A stretch of DNA of 64,000 bases. It comes from Cannabis sativa (Eukaryota > Streptophyta > Magnoliopsida > Rosales > Cannabaceae). Below are positions 14,352-26,300 of this stretch, in pieces; position 1 is the first letter of the stretch; the number at the start of each line of letters is the position of its first letter. Under the pieces are notes generated by a model. It made no database searches and had not been told where the DNA came from. It worked only from the letters and a program-made list of their open reading frames with translations. A program made the translations under genes and the position numbers. Location of the stretch: the NCBI RefSeq assembly GCF_029168945.1, contig NC_083602.1, forward strand, positions 31,979,323 to 32,043,322, written 5' to 3'.

Positions 14352-17269
14352 ATGTGAAGTATTACTCTGACAAGGATTTTATAACTTCAAGTTCATTTGC
14401 TAAGATATTAACTAGGAGTGGAATGGGATGAGGGTTATTGGCACTACAATACATCAATAAAACAGAAGTAAGGTTTTGGTTCAAATTCATACACAAGTTC
14501 AGAAAATAACAAATAATCACATATGTTATAAAAATACTAAATCTAACATAGTTTATTTTCCAAGGTTTCCAACATAATGAAATACAGTGTCCCGGTAGGC
14601 GAGAGTCAAAGATAACATTAGTTGAATAGAGTAGTCAGCTCATCTAAAATAAAACCATTTTAGCAACCTTTTATTCGATCAAAAAGAGAATCAAACGTTG
14701 TCCCGGTAGGCGAGAGTCAAGGTTATTCTCATTTTATGAGCTTCCACCATTGTTTCATATTTTATGAGTTTATCTCTAAGTAGTCACCGTAGGGGAGAGT
14801 CTAATAGAGACGAAAACTCAGAAAACACTTATCAAATGAGATCTTACGGTGTTAAAAGTTTTCAACAAATAACCATCCATAAGGGGGACGAAGTCTAGCG
14901 TCTCGAGGTTATATTGAAAAAATTTAACTTTTGTAAGACCAACAATGGAGATCGAATATCTTTTGATTTAAGCTCATTATTTAAAAAATATATGTATTTT
15001 ATTTAATCATCAGTTCCATATTTTAGTAATGAAAAATTACAAATTAAAGTTGGTTTAAATAAAAAATCAACTTTAGTTAAATTTCAATTATTATTTAAAT
15101 TCGAAAAATAAATTCGAAAATAATGGAACAATTTGAAAATATCTTATTTAAGTTGTTTAGAAGAATCTAAAAAATCAACTTAAATATCTTTCAAATTAGA
15201 TTTAATTAAATATAAAATTAAGTTATAACCACTTAATTTGAAAATATTCCATTTTAAGTTAATATTTGAAAAAATATCAACTTAAAAAATATCTAAAGAA
15301 TCTTAATAACCAATTCCTAAAATTCCTCAACTTAATTTTAAAATTTGAAATTCAAAAGATATTCATATTTAAGTTGATTAGTTAGAGATAACTAAATTTC
15401 AACTTAAATAGGAATATTTAATGAAAAATTTAAATTAAGCTTCAGAAAGAATCTAGTTGGTTATAATTCTATATTTAATTAAATACAAGAAAATACATAT
15501 AGTTTAGCTTAGAATAAAATTCTTTAAACTATGGTTTTCTTAAATTAATTTCAAAATAAATGAAATTAATTATGTTGCTAATCAATTTTATTAGGTTAAA
15601 CTAATTTAATTAACCTAGTACAGTTATCCAAATCAGGCAAATGGGCCTTCACAATTGGGGTAGTTCATGTGAGGGGAGGCTGGGTTCAGTATGTCGTACC
15701 CACTACTATGGCTCCCAACTCTCACACAAGGCCCAAAAGAGAGGAATTTAACCTTAAAATGAATAACTGTTATTAATTGAATAGACCCAAAAACTAAATG
15801 GGCCTAAATAAAATCTATCAAAAACTATGATATTTTATTTAGCAACAACAACCTATATGCATCTATAACAAAATTAAACATATAGGCTCACACAGGCACA
15901 CATTTGGATGGATCCTATCATATTGCTAGGTCATACACAGATGAAAGAAGATTGTAAAATTTACCTGTTACAAATTATTTACTTGACCTATCGTCAATTG
16001 AACCATGAGTTAAAATCAGATCATTGGATCTGTCAACAAGTTAACCATGACAATTTAGATCAAGCAATAATAGGTTTTATAAAACTTACAAACAAGCTAA
16101 AACACATACTCCTGCAACAAGATGAATTGGATAGTTGGATGTAGGAATTATTTAATTTAAATAATTATTTTCGAAAATATTTAAATAATAAAAAAAAAAT
16201 TCGGTTTTTTTTAAAAAAAATAAAATAATAATAAAAAAAATTAAAATTAAACCTACAATTTTTGAAAAATTAGGTTTCAACTAACCTAAATATCATTTCA
16301 AAAATAATTGCTAATTACCTTTTAAATTTTTTAAAGTTATTTTATAAATTAAATATAAAATAAAAAAAAAATAAATATTTTTCAGATTTTATAATTTAAT
16401 TTAAATAAAATAACAAAATTTAAAAAAATTAGCAAAATATCTTACTTCTATTTAAAATTACATGATTATAATAATCTTATTTTAAATTTAAATAAGGACA
16501 AATATTTAAAAAAAATTAATTTAAAAAATATTTAATATCTGACCTTTAAATTTTAAGAATAAGATAAAATAATCAAATTTAAAAATAAGATATAAAATCA
16601 AGCAAAAAGATAGATTTTTACTTGTTTTCAAATTCAAATTACACTAATATCTAAAATTAAATTTAAAAAATTCAAATTAATTTATTTCTGATATTAGATT
16701 TGAAAATTGAAAAGTAAAAATCAAAATACAAAACTAAACAAAAAAACGGAAGTTAATTCCATGAAATAGCATGAAAAATCGAAGAAAAACGAAAAAATTG
16801 CAAGTGGTACGGACAGTACTGTCCACACGCACAAGCAGCCAGGCGTGACCGACGTCCCTCGGCGCAGGAGGCTGCATGCAGCCTCATCCGCGCGCGCATG
16901 GGACGATTTCAGACAGCCAATCTTGTCTGACCGAGGTAGCTCGGTCGAGCTGGATGTCTGCGCGCGTGTGGTCGAGCGTGAAGGGTTGCATGACCCTGAT
17001 ATTTTTCCAATCTTCAAAAAATCATAACTAATTCAAATTAAATCGAAATTGAGTTCTGTAAAAAAAGTAAATTGCTTAATTTTTTCCATACTATCCAATA
17101 AAAATAATTCCAGAAACAGATATTCAATTATTTTTCACGAAAATTCAACAAACATCAATCAATCATCAAACAACACTCAAAACAACATGATACCATCCAA
17201 AACACAAACAAATCGTTTTAAGTCCAAATTTCTTGCAAGCAAATCAATTACCATGGCTCTGAGGCTAGT
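14352..17269 (-). other. Element 2 long leader without a recognisable gag
   Basis: About 2.9 kb between the primer site and pol shows no Gag similarity on either strand. Most is very AT-rich. It contains repeated blocks reading GTCCCGGTAGGCGAGAGTC on the plus strand (about 14589-14610 and 14699-14720, with a variant near 14785), and a GC-rich patch at about 16808-17000. A degraded tRNA-iMet primer site (ccatggctctga, 17251-17262 on the plus strand) lies next to the right LTR, with its LTR-proximal half altered. Confidence 0.6.
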
Positions 17270-19160
17270 TTTTGGAAATTATTTTACCAGGATCTTAGAT
17301 CTACTCACAAGTATGTTGATTAACACCCTAAATATGAACTTCTAAAACGATTATGAAATAAACACATATAAAGTATGAGGAACCTTACATTGGGTGCAGC
17401 GAAATATTATGTCTCCTTCCGTTCAGATCTCTAACCCTTGTATCCTTTCTGTCGCAGAGTATTATCAAGATCTGAACCTGGATCTCTTTCTTTCCTTCTT
17501 TAGTGCTGAAACTCCTTCTTGTTGAATATCTTTCTTCACGATCTTCCTCACTATGATTAAGGTATCACTTGCTGTGTGTGGGCACTACTCTAATACTAAG
17601 AGGTTCGAAATTCAAGAGAGAAGAAGAGAGTATAGGTGGTGGCTAGGGTTTAGAAGAGAAGGCTTAGGTTTTTCTCTGAAGGAAAAGTGTAAATTTCCTG
17701 AAGCCTTCACTATCAATTTATAGCATTCCACTATGGTTAGGTTTGAATTATTTGGCATTAAAATAATGAAAATATCAGATGATAAACCCTATAAAAGTGG
17801 ACGGCCATGGCTATGTGGATTTGGGCCTCACTTTTTGCAATTTTGCTATTTTATCATTTTTGCATCTCATTTTCTTAAAAACGCCAAATTTCAAATTCAA
17901 CTATTTAAATGCCAATTCTAACTATTTAATAACTATAAATAATTATTAAATAATATTGTCATTTATCATATTTATTAATTGAACCATACAAAGTATCATA
18001 ATTAACAAATATGCCCTAAAAACTCTTTCTTTACAATCCCGCCCTTACTTAGTGAAAAATTCACAAATGGACATAGTCTAATTTGAGAATTATAATTGAT
18101 TAATCAAAACCAATTATATGAGTCTTACAAGTAATATTATCTCAACTAGTGGGGGGACCATGGGTCTATATAACCGAGCTTCCAATAAGCAGATCAAGAA
18201 TTTATAACCTAAATTCACTGACTTATTAATTCTTCGTTGAATCCACACATAGAACTTAGAATTGCACTCTCAGTATATAGAATGCTCTATATGTTCCACC
18301 ATATAGACACATCATTAGTTATCCATTGTTATAATCCTAATTTGATCAATGATCCTCCATATGAATGATCTACACTGTAAAGGGATTAGATTACCGTTAC
18401 ACCCTACAATGTATTTTATCCTTAAAACACTTAACCCCGTATAAATGATATTTCAGCTTATGTGAAATGAGTACTCCACCATTTACTTTCGTTTGGTCAA
18501 GCTCGAAGGAGATCATCCTTTACTTACTATTCGCCAGATAGAAGCTATAGATTCCTTGTTTATGTTAGCGCTCCCACTCAATTGCACTACTGTGTTCCCA
18601 AAATGTACGTATCACCCTGACCCAAAAGTAGGCTTAACTAACAAATCAAAGAACACGAATAACACTCTTGAGATTGAGCCTAATCATAACAGGATTAAGA
18701 TCATTTGATCTAGGATCAACTAGGCGATATTGACTTGAATAGATATTACGGTAAGTTTAATAAATCTAAGTCAAAGTTCAATATCGATCCCTTCCGATGC
18801 ATACTCCATGCACCCAACCTGAGCTTTACTTTAACCAATGCTCTGAAAAGAACATAGCATTTCTCCAAATGCAAGTAAACCCTGTTGTAGATTATCATAT
18901 CTCTAAAACCCTGTGTCTGATAAATCTAGGAATCTTTATTCACATAGTCATGTTTACTTTCCAATGTGTTGACAACACAATAAACAGGATCAAGTATGTG
19001 AAAAGGGTTTTTGATGAATTTATAAATCAAATAGACAAGCAATTGATAAGATGAACCAAAACATACACAAATGAATGAAAAATACTTTTGTTTCTTTATT
19101 GATGTTGAATAAAATGGATTACATTGAAATGGAGTTTTATTTAGGGCATAAAACCCAACA
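17270..19160 (-). repeat. Element 2 right LTR (5' LTR in element sense), 1891 bp
   Basis: It is collinear with the left LTR throughout and ends AAAACCCAACA directly before the ATTCT target duplication. It shares the TTTTGG outer end with the left LTR, which shows that the variant was already in the master copy or arose in the same reverse-transcription event. Confidence 0.92.
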
Positions 19161-20443
19161 ATTCTCACTCTAGCTTTGTCCAAGAATTGGGGGTTACACC
19201 AGCTAGACATCAACAACGCATTCTTGAATGGGGATCTAAAAGAGGAAATTTATATGGTTCAGCCACCCGGCTTTGAAGATCCTAAAAATCCTCATCTGGT
19301 TTGTAAGTTACAGAAGGCCATATATGGACTTAAACAAGCCCCACGAGCTTGGTATGATAAACTGAGTACTACACTCACTACTTTTGGCTTTCACAATGCC
19401 AAATTAGATGAGTCTCTCTTTCTCAGGATCACTCCTCACCACACTACATATATTCTAGTTTATGTCGATGACATAATAATAACAGGCAGTTCTCCAACAG
19501 TCATTCGGGCTCTTATTCAAAGTCTTCAAACCGAGTTTGCTCTTAAGGATCTTGGTCCTTTAAACTACTTTCTTTGTATTGAAGTTCACTACACTAAGGA
19601 TGGCATGATTCTTTCTCAGAAGAAATACATTGCAGATGTTTTGTGCCGTGCCAAGATGCAATATGCCAATCCTTTAACTACACCAATGACTGTGGTGAAA
19701 AACTCTCTGCAACAGGGAGTGATCCTATTCCTGAGCCACATTTATATCGAAGCTTGGTTGGTGCTCTTCAATATGTGTGTATTACAAGACCTGAAATTGC
19801 CTAATCTGTCAACAGAGTTTCCCAATTCATGCAAAACCCCTTACAATCTTATTGGAAAACTGTTAAAAGGCTGTTGAGATATCTCAAAGGGACTTTGGAT
19901 CATGGTCTTTACTTGCAGAAACCTTCCAACCTAGATATAACCGGTTACAGTGATGCAGATTGGGCCAATGACCCTGATGATAGAAGAAGCACATCTGGAT
20001 ATTGTGTATTTCTTGGTCCCAATCTGATCACATGGTCCTCTAAGAAACAGCCTACTGTTTCTCGCAGTAGCACTGATGCAGAGTATCGTAGCTTGGCTCA
20101 CTTGACAGCTGAAATCACCTGGATCCAATCTTTGCTGTCTGAAATCAAAGTCCCTGCAACAAGAGCTCCCATAGCCTGGTGTGATAATTGGAGTACTGTT
20201 CTCATGTCAGCAAATCCGGTTCTTCATGCCCGGACTAAACACATTGAGCTTGATCTCTTTTTTGTCAGAGAAAAAGTTCTCAGCAAGCAACTTTCAGTGT
20301 ATCACTTACCTGGCTGTGATCAAGTTGCTGACATATTTACTAAAGCTTTGGGGTGTTCTCGTTTTACTCTTCTCAGGACCAAACTTAGTGTTCTTGATTC
20401 TACAACACTAAGTTTGAGGGGAGTTGTTAGTGATAATACTTAG
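19161..20443 (+). pseudogene. Element 1 pol, rest of RT and RNase H
   Basis: The element 1 polyprotein resumes straight after the nested copy: reverse transcriptase palm (LHQLDINNAFLNG, IYGLKQAPRAWY, active site YVDDII) and then RNase H (GYSDADWANDPDDRRSTSGY, TDAEYRSLAH, HARTKHIELD, VADIFTKAL). There is a frameshift near 19707 and a TAA at about 19801 before the RNase H part, whose frame runs to 20443. The final codons lie inside the 3' LTR, which is normal for compact copia elements. Confidence 0.9.
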
Positions 20444-20616
20444 TTAGTTAGTTAGTTAGTTAGTTTCATTTTCTGTTAGTTTGTTATTTGTACAGATCTT
20501 GATTGTAACTAACTTATCCTTTCGTTTGTAACTAGCTAAGTCTATAAATACTTGTACATATTCAATTCAGAAGAGTAATGAGAATATAATTCATTCCTCA
20601 AATCTTTTGTTCAACA
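20425..20616 (+). repeat. Element 1 3' LTR, 192 bp
   Basis: It is the same sequence as the 5' LTR except for additional TTAG units near the start and a few substitutions. It is preceded by the polypurine tract TTTGAGGGGAG (about 20413-20423) and followed by the CAAAC target duplication. Confidence 0.93.
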
Positions 20617-20786
20617 CAAACTACCATTGAATAATCTCCAGTTTCGTTATACCAAATTCCCAGATAACGATTGCTTGATGATGCAGTAAAGAATCCCAGT
20701 TGAAACCTTCCTTCTTTGGATGCCAATAAAGTTGTTCTGTCATTATAAGTCGGATGTTCTGATGAATTATAATCTCTGAGAAACAT
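20617..20786 (-). pseudogene. Pseudogene A S-domain exon, 5' portion
   Basis: It encodes the start of the mature lectin region (LLASKEGRFQLGFFT, NRYLGIWYNETG). The copia insertion cuts it within a valine-rich strand whose continuation lies at 5831. It starts at a methionine at 20786 with no hydrophobic signal peptide, unlike B and D, which have about 25 hydrophobic residues before this point. The sequence beyond 20790 no longer aligns with the paralogues in the coding sense. Confidence 0.88.
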
Positions 20787-21529
20787 AACATTTGTTCTAT
20801 TGTTCTGTTATTATCATACTCAAATGTATGTATAAGTCCTAATTAATAATGGTCACTTTCTTGACCCTTTTCATCATGGTGGATTAAGCAAAGGTGCAAT
20901 TCATTACTTTAATACTTACCTATAACATATATTGTTATATAAGAAAATGCCTGAGTTGTAATTTTTTCAACTACTAAAAATAAAATAATTCTAACATTAT
21001 TTTAATACATGCTCTCATTTTAGGGTGTTATAAATAATAATAATTAAAAACACAAGTTATAGTATATGAATATCAATATAGCACACATACCCAATAAAAT
21101 AAAAAGAGACAAAACATTTAGACATATGAATAATAAAAAAAGTAAATTAATCAAACATTGAGAGAGAAAAGAAGAAAAGAAGAAGAAGCACCCTCTGACT
21201 TCTCAAAGGATAAGGAAGAAGTAGAAGAAAAATGAGGCTTTTCACACCGATTTAGTAGTAGTTAGCAGTTTTTTATATTAATTATTAAATCAAAATATAT
21301 GGGACTTTATATTAAATTACACCAATAGCGTTCAACATAACACCTGTTGTGGTATTTTTCTTTTCAAACACACCTAATATATAATATATTTTTCTTAAAT
21401 TTTATTTAGATAGTACATACAAACGCTAATAAATATATATGTATATGGATATTCGAATACTTACGTGTAAGAGCTTTCACTATATAACTACCTGCCTACC
21501 ACTTGCATGTGCTAGTGTGTATATACCCA
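20787..21529. other. Flank beyond truncated pseudogene A; promoter fragments in opposite sense
   Basis: No gene is visible. Plus-strand pieces resemble the 5' region of pseudogene D: ttctgttattatcatactc near 20803-20821 matches D's 5'-UTR intron near 59645, and gctttcactat...cacttgcat (about 21472-21507) matches 59349-59390. A piece near 21200-21240 (aaggataaggaagaag) recurs near 54312. The block therefore looks like shuffled receptor-kinase 5' flanks lying in the plus sense next to a minus-strand gene. Confidence 0.5.
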
Positions 21530-21735
21530 TATAGGGCTATGAGGGTAGGAATTGGGTATTTTACCTATCAATAGATATAGTGATTTATAGCCCTTGATTT
21601 CATCCAATGGCTCAAATCAACTCTTGAAAATTACACCAAAATTAATATATTTTATTTATTTATAATTAATCTTTAATATTATTAATTGTAGATTCAACTA
21701 ACAAACTCAAAACCTAACTCCAAACCTAATGTTTT
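21530..21735 (+). repeat. Left terminal inverted repeat of the 2-kb element
   Basis: It starts near ATAGGGCTATGAGGG and pairs with the inverted sequence ending at 34335. The first 20 bases are more diverged than the rest. Identity fades after about 21735 in AT-rich sequence, so the inner limit is approximate. Confidence 0.65.
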
Positions 21736-22095
21736 TATCTTTCTATTTTATTTCTATTTAAAATTTAGTTTTAATTATATTTTTTTTTAATTCAAATTTA
21801 CATAAAAAAATATTTTAATTAAATTTATTTTTAAAACAATAATTATACTTATAAAAACTTATAACATATTCAACTTATAATAATTTTATAATAATCACTC
21901 TTAAGATAATTAAAATGTCATGAGTTCAATACTTTAGAAGTAATATTTTCTTTTCTTTTTTTTTATACTTATATTTAATTTAAGATTTCAATTAATTTAA
22001 TAGTTTGAAAATTCTATCATATTATATTAATTAATTTTATTTTTCAAGATTATAATGTTCTATGTATTTAAAAATTTTAGATATAAAATTAATTT

Positions 22096-23319
22096 TGTTA
22101 ATTCCATTTTTGGCATATTTAATTGACAAAAATATTTTATTATTTAATGTATATTTCGGCTGGCATATATTGATATGGTTTCCATATTTGTGTAAATCAA
22201 ACTTGAAAGGAAAGTTGTCTAGCTTTCCTATTTTTGGAAAAAAGGTAAAAATGGTAAGTTTGGTTACCCATTTCGTTTTTTATCTAACCAGCTGTTATTC
22301 TGATCTTGTGTTGAGTTTCCCATTTTCTAAGATCAGGTTTCTTGAAGAGAAAACCGGAGCTAGACTTTCCTTTTCTATAAAAGGAAAGTTGTCGTTACTG
22401 CCCACGATTCTGTATGTACAGAAACGGAAATTCCTGGACTGATTGAAGAATTATTTTAGGGAAGTTTCTAGTGGGTTGAGGTCTTGTTCAGACCGAATGT
22501 AAGCTGTCTATGAGATGTATATTCATTATAAATACATCTTATAGCTGCTAGGTTTTGTATCTCTTTCACACACTTAGAATTGCTTTCATATCTTAAGGAA
22601 AGAGTGTCTTTGTTTAGTACCTCTCTTGGTACCTCTCTTGTATCTTTGAATTTCATTCATATCTTTAGAAAAGAGAGTCTTTGATTTGTAGAGAAGAGTT
22701 GTTCTACTCTTACTCTGTTTATTTGTTGTTTGTATTGTCTTGAGTCTGTATTCAAGTCTACAACGAAGAAGAACATCAGTGCACCTTCGGGAGAAGGGTA
22801 TTTACAAGCTTTCGGGAGATTGCTTTTGAAGTCTTGCATCGGGAGGATACAAGCACAAAACCTTCGGGAGATGGTTGTATAGGCTTTCGGGAGATAGCCT
22901 TTAAGCCTTGAATCGGGAGGATTCAAGCACTCTTCAAGGTGATCGAAGGGAGTTCGAGCTCTTGGAGTTTTATCAAGATTCGGTTAGTAGGTGGAATACA
23001 TCAAGCTTGCGGCATACAATAAGAGGGAGTCTATTTATGCATAAGTCAATTACTTTGTATTTTTGATACCGATCTAATGAATCTTATCTCTGGGCGTGGC
23101 CCCGTGGACTAGTAACAATCTGAAAGGATTGTTGAAACCACGTACAAAAATCTTGTGTGTTTTTACTTTTATGCACTGTTTGTTTTTCTGGGTTTCTCCC
23201 GGAGTTACGGAGTTGCATTCGTAACTACGTAAAACTGTTTTCGCACGCTTTATTATTCCGCATTTAATTAATCATTTAATTAAATAATCAAACTGGGAAT
23301 ATTAAAATACGGAATTTCA
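22096..23319 (+). repeat. Element 3 5' LTR, 1224 bp
   Basis: It has a TATA-like tataaatacatc at about 22527-22538 and several short repeats of the type TTCGGGAGA (22785-22925). Roughly two dozen differences from the 3' LTR are visible, most of them in two short clusters (22325-22440 and 23190-23260), with the rest nearly identical. Confidence 0.94.
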
Positions 23320-23321
23320 TT

Positions 23322-23333
23322 TGGTATCAGAGC
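23322..23333 (+). other. Element 3 primer-binding site (tRNA-iMet)
   Basis: TGGTATCAGAGC follows the 5' LTR after a two-base gap and is complementary to the initiator-methionine tRNA 3' end, as in most copia elements. Confidence 0.92.
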
Positions 23334-23392
23334 AAGTCACTAAATTCTTAGTGAGATCTTGAGGTTATTCCGTTTAACTTGTTTTGTGTGAG

Positions 23393-26300
23393 ATGTCTTT
23401 GTTTGCAGAAGGAAGTTCCATCTCTAGACCTCCTCTATTGAATGAGTCGAATTATCCTTATTGGAAGGTCAGGATGAGAGCTTTCATCAAATCGCAAGAT
23501 GAGAAAGCATGGAGAGCTATTCTTACAGGATGGTCTCAACCTACTGAAAATGATGAAAAAGGTAATACTCAGGTAAAATCTGAACTCAGTTGGACCACTG
23601 AAGATGAAAAACTGTCTGGTTATAATAATAAGGCTTTACATGCTATTTTTAATGGTGTTGGTGAAGGTTTTATTAAATTAATATCATCTTGTGAATCTGC
23701 AAAAGAAGCATGGGAAATCCTTCAAATTCAATTTGAAGGTACTGCTGATGTAAAAAGATCACGATTTACCATGCTTCAAACTAGATTTGATGAATTGAGA
23801 ATGTCAGATACTGAAACTTTAAATGATTTCTATGAAAGATTATCTGACATCTCTAATGAGTTTTTTGCCTTGGGAGAAAAACTAGATGAATCTGTCTTGG
23901 TTCGAAAAATTGTTCGAGTTCTTCCTGACAGGTTTGATACAAAATTGCTTGCAATGGAAGAGGCGAAAGATTTTGGCAAAATGAAGGTTGAGGAACTCAT
24001 GGGATCTTTAAGAACCTTTGAGTTGAATCAACAAATCAAGAAAAAGAGTAAGCAAAATCTCTCGAATGAGAAAAGCAAAGGTATTGCCTTTAATGCTTCT
24101 GAAAATATTGTTTCTGATGATGAAAATGATGATGAAATGGTTCTATTGGCAAAAAATTTCCAAAAATTCTTGAAATCTGGTGGAAATAAAAAGTTCTTTT
24201 CAAAGAACCCAAAAGGTAACATTTCTGGTAACATTCCCTCTAAACCTTTTCCATCTAACAATAAAAAAGGTATTAAATGCAGAGAATGTGAAGGTTTTGG
24301 TCACACTCAATCTGAATGTGCTAATACCTTAAAGAAAAATAAAAAGGGATTGAATGTTACTTGGAGTGATGATTCTGAGAGTAGTGAGGATGAAAAAGAA
24401 AAAGTTGTCCTAACAAGTGTTTTGTCAAGAAATTTGCAGGAAAAAGGAAAAAGCATTTGCTTGAACAATATCCTGATCAATGACAACAAGGAAGAATCCA
24501 GATCCGAATCAGATGAGTCAGAAATTGATGAGGATTCCATGATTGAATCTTACAAGGTAATGTTTGGTAAGTGGTTGGAAACTAGTGCTGAAAATCGCTC
24601 CCTGGTTAAAGATAATAAAATTTTGTGTAACAACATTAATGAGTTGGAAGATAAACTCAAATGTCATGTGAATCAATTGTCTTTAAAAGAGTCAAAAATT
24701 ATTTCTTTAACCAAGGAAATTGATAACATTAAAAAGAATGTTAAAATGTTAAATCCAGGTTCCACCATCTTTGAAAAATTCAAAAATCCGGCCAAACCAA
24801 TCATGTCCGGGCCGGGTTATGTTCCAAATCAACCTGTGTCTAATACCACTAATAGTTTTGTTTCTGGAAGAACTGTTTCTACCTCGCAGGTCTCTGTCTC
24901 GACAGCAAAGCACTCTGTTGTTACAGAAAAGAAGCAGCACGGTAAGTTTGACAACTTCAAAGGGAAAGGAAGACGTTTCATTCCTATTTGCCATTTTTGT
25001 GGAGTAAAAGGTCACATTCGACCTAAATGCATAACCATGCATAACATGTTTAAATCTAATTACATTGGAAATAAACATGTTTTACAAAAACAAAAATGGG
25101 TTGTCAAAAACAAATGCTTGGTAGGTTCTACTTGTTTTAAAACTGTTGCTTCTAACATGTGGTATTTTGATAGTGGTTGTTCCAAACACATGACAGGTGA
25201 AAAAGAATTTCTTGTGAACATAAGACCAATGCACTGTGGAGAAGTTACATTTGGTAACGGTCTTACTGGTAAAGTCATAGGAATGGGAACTCTCAAGTTC
25301 GAAGGGCTTCCTAAACTAAAGAATGTCATGTTGGTTGAAGGACTAAAAGCTAATCTACTTAGCATTAGTCAGATTTGTGATCAGGGTTATACTCAGAGCT
25401 TTGATAGCAATCATTGCTATGTATATAATATTCTTGATGAAATTGTGTTACAAGGGCTGCGATCTAGTGATAATTGTTATACTCTCACTACGCAAGCCAC
25501 TTGTCATTCTGTCATTGAAAATGTTACTGACCTATGGCATGAAAAACTTGGTCACATTCACTTTAAAAATCTGAAAAAATTATCTGTTTCAGGGATTGTT
25601 CGAGGATTACCTAAATTAGGTAAAGAGTCATTGGGAAAATGTGGTCCATGCCAGTTAGGTAAGCAACTGAAAATTTCTCACAAGAGTGTCCCAGATGTGA
25701 ATACTTCTAGAGTTCTCGAACTCTTGCACATGGACTTAATGGGTCCAATCCAGGTAGAAAGCTTAAATGGTAAAAGATATATTTTTGTTTGTGTTGATGA
25801 TTTTTCTCGATTCTCATGGGTGGATTTTTTGAGAGAAAAATCTGATACTTTTGAAGCTTTCCAAACTCTGTGTTTGAAATTACGAGTTGAAAAAGATTGT
25901 AACATTGGCAAAATTGTTAGGATTAGGAGTGATCATGGTAAGGAATTTGAAAATACCGTATATGATGAATTTTGTAAAGCTAACGGTATTTCTCATGAAT
26001 TTTCTGCTCCTAAAACTCCTCCACAAAATGGAGTGGTTGAAAGAAAGAATCGTACTCTAGCAGAAATGGCTAGAGTAATGTTGAATAGCAAGAAGCTCAC
26101 AAAGCGCCTTTGGGCCGAAGCCATTAACACTGCTTGCTATACCATCAACAGAGTATTCTTGCGCCCAGGTACTCACAAAACACCATATGAAATCTGGAAA
26201 GAAGAACAGATTGAAGATTTGCTTGAAAAGCCTGCTGCTGAGGAAAAGGAAACTGACGAAGCTTCAGAAGCAGTCGTCGAGGTTACTGTGCAGGAATCTG

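Larger units (their letters stand above)
9074..19160 (-). mobile_element. Element 2: Ty1/copia retrotransposon nested in element 1
   Basis: Two 1.89-kb LTRs (9074-10965 and 17270-19160) bound the element, with an exact ATTCT duplication on both sides (9069-9073 and 19161-19165). It is inverted relative to element 1: its polypurine tract is next to the left LTR and its primer site next to the right LTR. Pol lies at 14351-10995; no gag could be recognised in the 2.9-kb leader. Pol has a single internal TAG. A related solo LTR lies at 52211-54101. Both LTRs lack the terminal G of TG on the plus strand (TTTTGG where the solo copy has TGTTGG). Confidence 0.93.
5832..20616 (+). mobile_element. Element 1: Ty1/copia retrotransposon with a second element nested in it
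   Basis: The two short LTRs (5832-6015 and 20425-20616) begin TGTTAG and end CAACA, and are flanked by a perfect CAAAC duplication (5827-5831 and 20617-20621). TGGTATCAGAGC, complementary to the 3' end of tRNA-iMet, follows the 5' LTR directly. The purine tract TTTGAGGGGAG precedes the 3' LTR. Order is gag, protease, integrase, reverse transcriptase, RNase H, as in copia. The element carries several stops and frameshifts and is split by element 2, so it is dead. Without element 2 it would be about 4.7 kb. The small LTRs and protein style resemble the Ale/Retrofit lineage, which is inference. Confidence 0.93.

Noticed and set aside
16721..17027. GC-rich island as a possible gene fragment
   Set aside because: Frames on both strands are short and give no known motif. 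It belongs to the leader of element 2.
22657..22926. ORFs duplicated at 22468-22926 and 31993-32451 on the minus strand
   Set aside because: They are identical because they are in the two LTRs of the Sirevirus; they do not resemble any protein.
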